Shown here: piece by piece, positions 55,340 through 62,985 of the stretch | Layout: each line of letters begins with the position of its first letter | How positions within the stretch are numbered: position 1 is the stretch's first letter | Source: Flavobacterium johnsoniae | GTDB lineage: Bacteria > Bacteroidota > Bacteroidia > Flavobacteriales > Flavobacteriaceae | Reading direction: 5' to 3' | DNA: 64,000 bases | Assembly (NCBI RefSeq): GCF_001879205.1 | Contig: NZ_MLFK01000005.1 | Coordinates: forward strand, 1 to 64,000 | Program-made: the position numbers and the translations under genes | Notes under the pieces: model-generated | What the model saw: the letters and a program-made list of their open reading frames with translations, nothing else | Databases searched by the model: none | What the model was told of the DNA's origin: nothing

Positions 55340-55971
55340 TGAAAACACTTTTAGACTTAGAAAACTGGAATAGAAAAGAACATTTTGCACATTTCAGACA
55401 AATGGACGAGCCTTTTTTTGGTGCCACTGTCGAAATTGACTGCACTCAGGCCTATCAAACAGCTAAACAACTAAATGTTTCTTTTTTCATTTTCTATCTG
55501 CATAAAACATTAACTGCGGTTAATGCAATTGAAAATTTTAAGTACAGAATTGCCGAAGATAAAATATACATCAACGATCGTATCGATGCATCAGCGACTA
55601 TTGGCCGCGAAGACGGAACTTTCGGATTTTCTTTAATCGAATACAATCCGGATCTTACCCTCTTCAAAGAAAATGCTTTGGCAGAAATCAAGCGTATTCA
55701 AAACACAACCGGACTTTTTACAAGATCTTTTGATGATGATAATTTAATTCATTTTTCGGCTATTCCTTGGTTGAATTTCACTTCACTTTCGCATGCCAGA
55801 AGCTATACGTTTCCAGACAGCTGCCCTAAAATTTCTTTCGGAAAAATGATGACTTCAGAAACCGGAAAACGAACCATTGCCATGTCTGTTCATGTACACC
55901 ACGGCTTAGCAGATGGTCTTCATGTGGGGCAATTTGTCGATTACTTTCAAAATGAGATGAATACAAAATAG
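55339..55971 (+). CDS. Chloramphenicol acetyltransferase-like protein (type A CAT)
   Basis: 210 residues, the usual CAT length. The catalytic motif HHxxxDG is intact: His187-His188 with Asp192-Gly193 in 'VHVHHGLADGLHVGQF'. Also present are 'LNFTSLSHA' and the N-terminal 'NRKEHFAHFRQM'. By family it would transfer acetyl from acetyl-CoA to the 3-hydroxyl of chloramphenicol. It is a chromosomal gene coupled to a HAD hydrolase with no mobile-element signs, so a native acetyltransferase with another substrate is also possible. Confidence 0.88.
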   Translation: MKTLLDLENWNRKEHFAHFRQMDEPFFGATVEIDCTQAYQTAKQLNVSFFIFYLHKTLTAVNAIENFKYRIAEDKIYINDRIDASATIGREDGTFGFSLIEYNPDLTLFKENALAEIKRIQNTTGLFTRSFDDDNLIHFSAIPWLNFTSLSHARSYTFPDSCPKISFGKMMTSETGKRTIAMSVHVHHGLADGLHVGQFVDYFQNEMNTK

Positions 55972-56038
55972 CTTTTGTCTTACAAATTTACCTTATTTTG
56001 ATACTCTAATGTCTTTTAGTGGCTAATGTGAGCGGCAA

Positions 56039-56046
56039 TAAATTTG
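56039..56046 (+). promoter_or_regulatory. Candidate -7 box of the OmpA-type porin gene
   Basis: TAAATTTG fits TAnnTTTG exactly, about 35 nt upstream of the ATG at 56081. Confidence 0.45.
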
Positions 56047-56080
56047 TTTGTTTGAGGAAAATTTTAAAACTCAAATTACA

Positions 56081-57208
56081 ATGAAAAAAATTGTTATGAC
56101 TCTGGCATTTGCATTAGGGTTAATTCATGTAAATGCACAAACAGAAAGTACTGCAAACAACTACAACAAGTGGTCTGTTGAGTTAGCCGGAGGGGTAAAC
56201 AAACCTCAACGTCCAATGACTTCAGGTTATTTTACAAGCACACCAAGTCCTTGGGTAGGTGATCTTGGGGTTCGTTATATGTTTAACAACAAATTTGGTT
56301 TGAAAGCTGATTTTGGATACAATAGTTTTACAGCCAAAAACAACTCTATCGATTTTGATTCAAAATATTATAGAATAGATTTACAGGCTGTTGCTAACTT
56401 AGGACGCATCATGGATTTTGAAACATGGACCAATACATTTGGTTTATTGGCACATGCTGGTTTTGGTGTAGCTCAATTAGAAAACAAAGATTTACATGTA
56501 AAAGACAGAATGGGTAATTTTATTGCTGGTATAACCGGACAAATCAGATTATCAAACAGAGTGGCTTTAACTGGAGATTTTTCTACAATTTTAAATGCTG
56601 ATCAAAATCTGAATTTTGATGGTACTTATATTGGTGAAAACAGAGGATTTTCAGGATTGCTATTTAACGGTACTGTTGGTTTAAATGTTTATTTAGGAAA
56701 AAACACTAAACATGCTGACTGGGCTGTAACTTCTCAAAATGTTGATCTTTCTGCTTACGACAGCAAGATTGCTGAACTTGAGAATCAAATAAAAAACATG
56801 CCTTCAAAACAAGTTATCGTAGAAAAACCAGTTACAAACAATGTAGTTGAAAATAAAGATGTGATGAAAGAAATGATAAACGATAAATATTACAGCGTTT
56901 ATTTTGATTTCAACAAATCGACTCCAATTGAAAACTCTACTGCTGCAATAGATGTAGTTTTAACTTACTTAAGAAAAAACCCATCAGCATCTTTAGATAT
57001 TATTGGATATGCTGACCAAGTTGGGAAATCTGAGTACAATGAAAAATTGTCAAATACAAGAGCAACTAACGTTAAAACTATATTTGAAAAAGCAGGAATC
57101 GCATCTTCAAGATTAAATGTTGTTGCAGCTGGTGCTGATACATCAATCCAAAAAGATTCTGAAGAAGCTAGAAGATTAGCAAGAAGAGTTACTTTTAAAG
57201 TAAAATAA
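56081..57208 (+). CDS. OmpA-family outer-membrane protein
   Basis: 375 residues from the ATG at 56081 (MKKIVMTLAFALGLIHVNAQ, a signal peptide ending 'VNA'). An upstream non-ATG start in the same frame is rejected. An N-terminal eight-strand beta-barrel (about 30-215), a short coiled segment 'IAELENQIKNM', and a C-terminal OmpA domain (about 260-375; 'FDFNKSTPIEN', 'IIGYADQVGKSEYN', 'LARRVTFKVK') follow. It anchors the outer membrane to peptidoglycan. Confidence 0.94.
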   Translation: MKKIVMTLAFALGLIHVNAQTESTANNYNKWSVELAGGVNKPQRPMTSGYFTSTPSPWVGDLGVRYMFNNKFGLKADFGYNSFTAKNNSIDFDSKYYRIDLQAVANLGRIMDFETWTNTFGLLAHAGFGVAQLENKDLHVKDRMGNFIAGITGQIRLSNRVALTGDFSTILNADQNLNFDGTYIGENRGFSGLLFNGTVGLNVYLGKNTKHADWAVTSQNVDLSAYDSKIAELENQIKNMPSKQVIVEKPVTNNVVENKDVMKEMINDKYYSVYFDFNKSTPIENSTAAIDVVLTYLRKNPSASLDIIGYADQVGKSEYNEKLSNTRATNVKTIFEKAGIASSRLNVVAAGADTSIQKDSEEARRLARRVTFKVK

Positions 57209-57232
57209 TTCTTTTCTAAGAATAAAAATTCA

Positions 57233-57265
57233 AGAGTCCTTACGAAATTCGTAAGGACTTTTTTT
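57233..57265 (+). terminator. Terminator after the OmpA-type gene
   Basis: AGTCCTTACGAA / TTCGTAAGGACT near-continuous stem (57235-57246, 57248-57259), then a T8-type run. Confidence 0.9.
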
Positions 57266-57371
57266 GTTGTCTTAAATCAAAACCAATACATATTGGCATG
57301 ATTGAATTCTATTACACTTAAATATGGTTTATTTCCTTAAATTTGGAATGATATTTGACGATTGAAAATTC

Positions 57372-58838
57372 ATGAAAAAACTATTTCTTTTCTCTCTTTT
57401 ACTCTGTAAATCAGCACTGATAGGTCAAACAGTATTGAACTCGCTCCCATTAAATTTAGATGCCGCAGCAGAAAATGCCCAAACCCTGAATGCTGAAGAT
57501 GTAAAAACTCACGATATTTATGTTTTTGCAGCAGACAACAGGAATATTAATATTTTAAAATATAATAAATCTCTGTTTCTTACCAATCAGTTTACAGATA
57601 CTATTCGAAATCCTGAAAACAGATCCTTAACGGGATACAGCATTAGTGAAGACGGCAATCCTTTATTGTACTGGACTTCCCAAAACACACGAAATATTAA
57701 AATCATTAAATACTTTTTAGGCCTTAAAACTTCAAGAGTATTAAATTTCGATTTTCCCGAAGAAAATGAATATATCATAACCACTTTTCAAAAAAACAAT
57801 ATTTTTTACGTCCTGGGAAAAGAAAAAGGCCAAAAACATCTGCTGCTTTATGAATTTCAGAATGGAAAATGCGAAATAAAAATGTTTGATTTTTCGGCTT
57901 TTAACTTTCAAACAGAAAAAGGCCAGAATTTTACATTCAATGCACTTATTCGAAATTATCCTGTTCAAAAAATGGAAGCTTCTGATTTTAATCCTTTAGA
58001 AAAAGCATCTGCTATAAACAAAATGTATATCCTTGAAGATCATATCTTTTTGACATTTGACTATAACACACAAAAAACACAGGTTTTTGATCTTAATTTA
58101 AAAACTCTTGAAATTAAAGAAAAAATCTTTTCACAACCGGCAACAAAGAAAGTATCCAGAAGCTCGAATTCTTTTTACAGCGATGGCAGATTATTTCAGG
58201 TAAAGGCAAATAGTGATGAGTTTTTATATACTATAAAAGATTTTGATTCCGGACAGACGCTAAAAAGTGTTTCTGTTTCAAAAAATGATACGATACGATT
58301 TAAAAATTCTCCCTTGTTTCTTCAAACAAACAATGACAAACCTATAGAGCTGAAAAACACTGCAAAGTTCCTTAAGCAACTTTCAGATTTAAGTACAGGA
58401 ATTTCAGTTTTTAAAAACAAAAAAAACAGCTTTGTGACATTTGGAGGCTTTGTAGAATATATAGTTTCCAACTTTCAATATGGACAAGGTGATTTTTTCA
58501 ACGATTATAATGGCGGGCAATCTTATTACGTTCAAAATAAAATGGTGTTTTTTGATTCGATGTTCGATTCTAACCTTGACTTTGTAAGTAACAAACAATC
58601 AGAACCATTGGCCATTGACAACGCTTATTATTATTTAAGCACTAACAGAAATGCGGCGCTTCAAAATATTTTAAAACTAAAAGACTATTATATTTTGAGT
58701 TATTATGACACAGCTCTAAAGCAATTTATACTTCGCAGATTTACGGATGGATTTATTAGAGAAGGAGACGGAAACCCAGTTATGAACAAGGCTCAATTCT
58801 CTAAACCGTTCTCTTTTGAACCTATTAAAACACGTTAA
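57372..58838 (+). CDS. Secreted protein of unknown function
   Basis: 488 residues with a signal peptide (1-18, ending 'ALIGQ'). The rest is beta-rich with repeated short strands ('FAADNRNINILKYN', 'FYVLGKEKGQKHLLLYEFQN'), suggestive of a beta-propeller but without a family motif. It has no T9SS sorting domain and no lipobox, so it is probably periplasmic. It follows the OmpA gene but after a terminator, so it is transcribed separately. Confidence 0.8.
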   Translation: MKKLFLFSLLLCKSALIGQTVLNSLPLNLDAAAENAQTLNAEDVKTHDIYVFAADNRNINILKYNKSLFLTNQFTDTIRNPENRSLTGYSISEDGNPLLYWTSQNTRNIKIIKYFLGLKTSRVLNFDFPEENEYIITTFQKNNIFYVLGKEKGQKHLLLYEFQNGKCEIKMFDFSAFNFQTEKGQNFTFNALIRNYPVQKMEASDFNPLEKASAINKMYILEDHIFLTFDYNTQKTQVFDLNLKTLEIKEKIFSQPATKKVSRSSNSFYSDGRLFQVKANSDEFLYTIKDFDSGQTLKSVSVSKNDTIRFKNSPLFLQTNNDKPIELKNTAKFLKQLSDLSTGISVFKNKKNSFVTFGGFVEYIVSNFQYGQGDFFNDYNGGQSYYVQNKMVFFDSMFDSNLDFVSNKQSEPLAIDNAYYYLSTNRNAALQNILKLKDYYILSYYDTALKQFILRRFTDGFIREGDGNPVMNKAQFSKPFSFEPIKTR

Positions 58839-58933
58839 ATTTATTGAGAATTAATCCAAATGTATAATGTTTTCGCGGTTTCAAAAAAAGGGAATGAATT
58901 ATTTTTTCTAACTTTACCAAAAAGACACATATT

Positions 58934-59452
58934 ATGCTATCAAAAAATATTGAAACAGCTTTAAATAAGCAAATCCGCATAGAAGCAGAATCTTCGCAAA
59001 CTTATCTTTCTATGGCTTGTTGGGCTGAAGTACACGGACTTGAGGGAATTGCTCAATTTATGTACACACAATCAGATGAAGAGCGTGCACATATGCTTAA
59101 ACTAGTTAAGTATGTAAACGAACGCGGAGGACATGCTCAGGTTACAGATCTAAAAGCGCCAAGAACATCTTACAATACTTTTAAAGAAATGTTTGAGGAA
59201 CTTTATAACCACGAAATTTTTGTTTCGCAGTCTATTAACGAATTGGTTCATATCACTTTTGAAGAAAAAGATTATGCAACGCACAATTTCTTACAATGGT
59301 ACGTTTCGGAACAAATCGAGGAAGAAGCTACAGCTAAATCAATTTTGGACAAAATCAACTTAATTGGTGATGACAAAGGCGGACTTTACTTATTCGATCG
59401 TGATATTCAGCAATTAACAGTTACAAGCTCGATTGCTATCAATCCTAAATAA
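58934..59452 (+). CDS. ftnA: Ferritin (non-haem, FtnA type)
   Basis: 172 residues forming a four-helix bundle. The ferroxidase centre is complete: Glu17, Tyr24, Glu50 and His53 ('SDEERAHML'). A further Glu pair in 'EKDYATHNFLQWYVSEQIEE' completes it. It stores iron as ferric mineral and limits Fenton chemistry. Monocistronic. Confidence 0.96.
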   Translation: MLSKNIETALNKQIRIEAESSQTYLSMACWAEVHGLEGIAQFMYTQSDEERAHMLKLVKYVNERGGHAQVTDLKAPRTSYNTFKEMFEELYNHEIFVSQSINELVHITFEEKDYATHNFLQWYVSEQIEEEATAKSILDKINLIGDDKGGLYLFDRDIQQLTVTSSIAINPK

Positions 59453-59498
59453 AAAAGTTAAAGTTTATTTAGAATATTTAAAAATAACTTTTTTCGTT

Positions 59499-59506
59499 TA
59501 TATTTG
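59499..59506 (+). promoter_or_regulatory. Candidate -7 box of the small Cys-rich gene
   Basis: TATATTTG fits TAnnTTTG exactly and lies between the ferritin stop codon and the TTG start at 59534. This indicates an independent transcript. Confidence 0.5.
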
Positions 59507-59533
59507 TCTCTGTTTTTATAATACAGAGGAAAA

Positions 59534-59719
59534 TTGGGCAAGAAAGAAAAAGACAAGGACAAAAAAAAGGATAAAAAGAAAAAAAAGAATAAAGATATCC
59601 TTGATAAAATTAAGAAGATTGAAAATTGCAAATCTTCTTGTTGTGAGAAATATAAAAAGAGTGAAAAGAAACGCTGCTCACGTTGTCCTATGTTTGATTT
59701 ATTCAAAAAAACGGCTTAA
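59534..59719 (+). CDS. Lys-rich, Cys-rich microprotein (61 residues)
   Basis: Translation starts at TTG 59534 with AGAGGA 7 nt upstream. The first 20 residues are almost all Lys, Asp and Glu ('MGKKEKDKDKKKDKKKKKNK'). A compact Cys module follows: Cys32, Cys36, Cys37, Cys48 and Cys51 ('CKSSCCEKYKKSEKKRC' then 'SRCPMFDLF'). The Cys pattern suggests a metal site. A promoter box and a strong terminator bracket exactly this frame, while longer frames in other phases are low-complexity. Function unknown; its place beside ferritin is suggestive only. Confidence 0.65.
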   Translation: MGKKEKDKDKKKDKKKKKNKDILDKIKKIENCKSSCCEKYKKSEKKRCSRCPMFDLFKKTA

Positions 59720-59728
59720 CGATATATA

Positions 59729-59765
59729 CAAAACCCACCAAGAAATCTGGTGGGTTTTTAATTTT
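59729..59765 (+). terminator. Terminator after the Cys-rich microprotein gene
   Basis: AAAACCCACCA / TGGTGGGTTTT perfect 11-bp stem (59730-59740, 59748-59758), 7-nt loop, T-rich tail. Confidence 0.9.
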
Positions 59766-59807
59766 ACTTAAATTCGTATTCTGATTTAAAAAAGTCTCCA
59801 CCTTATT

Positions 59808-60500
59808 ATGAAAAACGACATCATTATACCCCAATCCAGCCTTGATTTTTTGACTCAGCTAAAAGAGAACAATAACAAACCCTGGTTTGATGAACATAAA
59901 TCAGAATATTTAATCGAATTAAATCATATCCAAAACTTTGCAGACGCTTTACTAAAAGAACTTTCCAAAAGTGATGTTCTGGAAACACAATCGGGCAAAA
60001 AAAGTGTGTACAGAATTTATCGTGACATTCGTTTTTCTAAAGACAAAACTCCTTTTAAAACCTATTGGGGCGGAAGTTATACACGAGCAACAAGTGCAAG
60101 ACGCGGCGGCTATTATTTTCATCTGGAAAAAGGAAACAGTTTTTTCGCCGGCGGCTTTTGGGGGCCAAATGCTGCGGATCTAAAACGCATAAGAAGCGAA
60201 TTTGCACACGACCCTGAATCTTTTAGAGAGATACTAAATTCAAAATCTTTTGTCAATAATTTTGGAACGCTTCAGGGCGAACAGCTCAAAACATCACCCA
60301 AAGGTTTCGACGCAGATCATGAGGCCATTGATTTACTGCGCTACAAACAATTTTTAGTTATCAAACGGTTTACTGATGATGAAGTTTTAAGTCCTTTGTT
60401 TCTGGAAAAGGCTTTAGAAGCATTCAAAAACATGAGGCCTTTTTTTGATTATATGAGCGAAGTACTTTCGACAGATGTAAATGGAGCTTCGGTTTTATAA
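59808..60500 (+). CDS. DUF2461 (TIGR02453) family protein
   Basis: 230 residues. 'LDFLTQLKENNNKPWFDEHK', 'VYRIYRDIRFSKDKTPFKTY', 'RGGYYFHLEKGNSFFAGGFW' and 'LKTSPKGFDADH' are family landmarks. It is widely conserved in bacteria and fungi without a known biochemical role. Monocistronic, convergent with ssb. Confidence 0.92.
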   Translation: MKNDIIIPQSSLDFLTQLKENNNKPWFDEHKSEYLIELNHIQNFADALLKELSKSDVLETQSGKKSVYRIYRDIRFSKDKTPFKTYWGGSYTRATSARRGGYYFHLEKGNSFFAGGFWGPNAADLKRIRSEFAHDPESFREILNSKSFVNNFGTLQGEQLKTSPKGFDADHEAIDLLRYKQFLVIKRFTDDEVLSPLFLEKALEAFKNMRPFFDYMSEVLSTDVNGASVL

Positions 60501-60522
60501 ATACATTCTTAATACAAATAAT

Positions 60523-60580
60523 AAACCCGACAGGTTATCCCGTCCCGAAGTTTCGGGATCAGGACTGTCGGGTTTGCTTT
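60523..60580. terminator. Compound hairpin (family D) between convergent genes
   Basis: Outer arms AAACCCGACAG (60523-60533) and CTGTCGGGTTT (60565-60575). Within the loop a second hairpin TCCCGAA / TTCGGGA (60543-60549, 60552-60558) is nested. The inner unit matches the palindrome at 3140-3153, suggesting that one element sits inside another. Probably terminates both the DUF2461 gene and ssb. Confidence 0.75.
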
Positions 60581-60592
60581 ATTTAATCAAGA

Positions 60593-60925
60593 TTACTTAC
60601 TAAGCAATAAAATTTCGTTTACAACAACCTCGGTGATATATCTCTTTTCTCCATTTTGGGTATCGTAACTTCGGTGGGTTAATTTTCCGTCAATCGCAAC
60701 TTCTTTTCCTTTTGCAACAAACTTTTCGATAATTTCAGCGGTTTTTCCCCATGCTGTTACGCGGTGCCATTCGGTTTGCTCTACCCTTTCACCTTTATCA
60801 TTTTTATAAATGTCTTTTGTGGCAATAGTTAAATGCGCCAGCTTTTTTCCGCTGTCTAATGTTTTAATTTCAGGATCGTTTCCTACGTTACCAATTAATT
60901 GTACTCTGTTTTTCATTGCATTCAT
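60593..60925 (-). CDS. ssb: Single-stranded DNA-binding protein (short form)
   Basis: 110 residues comprising one OB fold ('NRVQLIGNVGNDPE', 'WHRVTAWGKTAEIIEKFVAKG', 'IDGKLTHRSYDTQNGEKRYI'). The flexible linker and acidic DDDIPF-type tail of E. coli SSB are absent, so it probably binds ssDNA without recruiting partners through the tail. Short SSBs are frequent as second copies in this group. ATG at 60925 or at 60916 are both possible. Confidence 0.93.
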   Translation of the reverse strand: MNAMKNRVQLIGNVGNDPEIKTLDSGKKLAHLTIATKDIYKNDKGERVEQTEWHRVTAWGKTAEIIEKFVAKGKEVAIDGKLTHRSYDTQNGEKRYITEVVVNEILLLSK

Positions 60926-61052
60926 GGCGTATAATATTTAAATGTTCGTATAAAAAAATCGTTGATCAAATTCAACATTGCAAAGATGCGCTGACTGTCA
61001 AAAATTATTCGGCTGTAAACTATTTACTTTCGGTTGTAAATAATTGTAAGCG

Positions 61053-61084
61053 TTTGTAAATGGAATTTATTTTTGCTATATTTG
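61053..61084 (+). promoter_or_regulatory. Full Bacteroidetes-type promoter of the GNAT-nitrilase gene
   Basis: TTTG (61053-61056), 20-nt spacer, TATATTTG (61077-61084). Both elements match consensus exactly, and the ATG at 61101 lies 16 nt further on. Confidence 0.7.
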
Positions 61085-61100
61085 AGATAAATCCTACGAT

Positions 61101-62624
61101 ATGCAGACACAAATCAAAAAAGTTGAATTGCGAAATTTAGAACTGGAAGATTACAAACAATTGAAAAACTCAATGGTTGAATCGTATCCTGAAATGGCCA
61201 ATTCATATTGGAGATCAAACGATATAAAAAAATTACTTTCAATATTTCCGGAAGGCCAATTGGTTATTTTAGTTGACGGAGTCGTAGTCGGCTCGGCTTT
61301 ATCGCTTATTGTCGATGAAAAATTAGTTGATAAAAGGCATAATTACAGACAAATTATTGGCGATTATACTTTTTCTACTCATAATCCCGATGGTGAGATT
61401 TTATACGGAATCGATGTTTTCATCCATCCAAATTACCGAGGCCTGCGTTTGGGACGACGTTTATACGATGCGAGAAAAGAACTCTGCGAACAGCTAAATC
61501 TAAAAGCGATTGTTTTTGCCGGCAGAATTCCAAACTATAATCAATACGCAAAAAAACTTTCTCCAAAAGTTTATATTGAAAAAGTGAAGGACAAAGAACT
61601 CCATGATCCGGTACTTTCTTTTCAGCTGAGCAATGATTTTCATGTACTTCGAATAATTAAAAATTATCTTGAAGGAGATGAAGAATCAAAAGAGTTTGCT
61701 GTTCTTTTAGAATGGAACAATGTCTATTATGATGAAAGTCCGAAGCTGATCAACCTCGAAAAGAGCGTCATCAGGTTAGGATTAATTCAATGGCAGATGC
61801 GTCAGCTGAACAATGTTGAAGCACTTTTTGAACAGGCTGAATTTTTCATCGATGTTGTCTCCGGTTATGGAAGCGATTTTGCCTTATTTCCAGAACTTTT
61901 TATTGCGCCTTTAATGGCAGATTACAATCACTTATCTGAAGCAGAAGCCATCCGGGAACTGGCACGACATTCGGGACCAATCAGACAACGTTTTCAGGAG
62001 TTTGCCATTTCATACAACATCAACATTATTACAGGAAGTATGCCGCATCTTGAAAATGGTATTTTATATAATGTTGGCTTTTTATGCAAAAGAGATGGAA
62101 CTTCAGAAATGTATTCTAAAATTCACATAACACCAAACGAGGTGCATCACTGGGGAATGAAAGGCGGATCTGAGTTTAAAACCTATGATACAGACTGCGG
62201 TAAAATTGGAATTTTAATTTGTTATGATGTTGAATTCCCGGAACTTTCAAGACTATTGGCAGATGAAGGAATGAACATTTTATTTGTTCCATTCTTAACT
62301 GATACTCAAAATGCTTACACACGTGTAAAACACTGCTCGCAGGCTCGCGCAATTGAAAACGAATGTTATGTTGCCATTGCCGGCTGCGTTGGAAATCTTC
62401 CGAAAGTAAACAATATGGATATTCAATATGCTCAGGCTTCGGTTTTTACGCCTTCTGATTTTGCTTTTCCGAGTAACGGAATTAAAGCAGAAGCTACTCC
62501 TAATACTGAAATGACACTGATTGTTGACGTTGATTTAAATTTATTAAAACATCTTCATGAACATGGAAGTGTGCGAATTCTTAAAGACAGAAGAACCGAT
62601 TTATATCAAATTAATAAATTGTAA
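61101..62624 (+). CDS. GNAT acetyltransferase fused to a carbon-nitrogen hydrolase
   Basis: 507 residues. N-terminal GNAT domain (about 5-215) with the acetyl-CoA loop 'RGLRLGRRLYDA' (113-124). C-terminal nitrilase-superfamily domain (about 222-505) with the full catalytic triad Glu265 ('LFPELF'), Lys340 ('MYSKIHITPNE') and Cys374 ('GILICYDVEFPE'). This fusion is recurrent in bacteria, and its natural substrate is not established. It probably acetylates an amine and hydrolyses an amide of related metabolites in the cytosol. A zinc-ribbon gene starts 2 nt after its stop. Confidence 0.92.
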   Translation: MQTQIKKVELRNLELEDYKQLKNSMVESYPEMANSYWRSNDIKKLLSIFPEGQLVILVDGVVVGSALSLIVDEKLVDKRHNYRQIIGDYTFSTHNPDGEILYGIDVFIHPNYRGLRLGRRLYDARKELCEQLNLKAIVFAGRIPNYNQYAKKLSPKVYIEKVKDKELHDPVLSFQLSNDFHVLRIIKNYLEGDEESKEFAVLLEWNNVYYDESPKLINLEKSVIRLGLIQWQMRQLNNVEALFEQAEFFIDVVSGYGSDFALFPELFIAPLMADYNHLSEAEAIRELARHSGPIRQRFQEFAISYNINIITGSMPHLENGILYNVGFLCKRDGTSEMYSKIHITPNEVHHWGMKGGSEFKTYDTDCGKIGILICYDVEFPELSRLLADEGMNILFVPFLTDTQNAYTRVKHCSQARAIENECYVAIAGCVGNLPKVNNMDIQYAQASVFTPSDFAFPSNGIKAEATPNTEMTLIVDVDLNLLKHLHEHGSVRILKDRRTDLYQINKL

Positions 62625-62626
62625 TA

Positions 62627-62974
62627 ATGAGAACATGTCTTGAATGCTCGGAAAAGCTTGTGGGCCGTGAAGATAAAAAGTTTTGTTCAGACAACTGCCG
62701 AAATGCCTACAACAATAAAATAAACAAAGACAGCAACAATTTCATGCGAAATGTAAACAACAAATTACGAAAAAATTACCGTATTTTGTCTGAGCTGAAT
62801 GTGGATGGAAAATCAAAAGCAACCAGAGAGAAAATGATTAATAAAGGCTTTGATTTTGATTTCTTTACTAATATCTTGCACACCAAAACAGGCAATACCT
62901 ACTATTTCCTGTATGACCAAGGATACAGGTCTTTGGACAATGATTATTATATGCTTGTTAAAAAAGAAATTTAG
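62627..62974 (+). CDS. Zinc-ribbon protein (DUF2116-like)
   Basis: 115 residues. N-terminal zinc ribbon with CxxC (Cys4, Cys7) and CxxxC in 'KFCSDNCRNAYNNK'. A helical linker and a C-terminal alpha/beta segment 'TGNTYYFLYDQGYRSLDNDY' follow. It starts 2 nt after the GNAT-nitrilase stop, so it is co-expressed. Likely a small regulatory or RNA-binding protein, unproven. Confidence 0.8.
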   Translation: MRTCLECSEKLVGREDKKFCSDNCRNAYNNKINKDSNNFMRNVNNKLRKNYRILSELNVDGKSKATREKMINKGFDFDFFTNILHTKTGNTYYFLYDQGYRSLDNDYYMLVKKEI

Positions 62975-62985
62975 ATTTATTCATC

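Noticed and set aside
59433..59771. Longer frames on both strands around the Cys-rich microprotein
   Set aside because: They cross the ferritin stop, the promoter and the terminator, and consist of Lys/Arg or Ser/Phe low-complexity sequence. Only the frame from 59534 fits the transcription signals.
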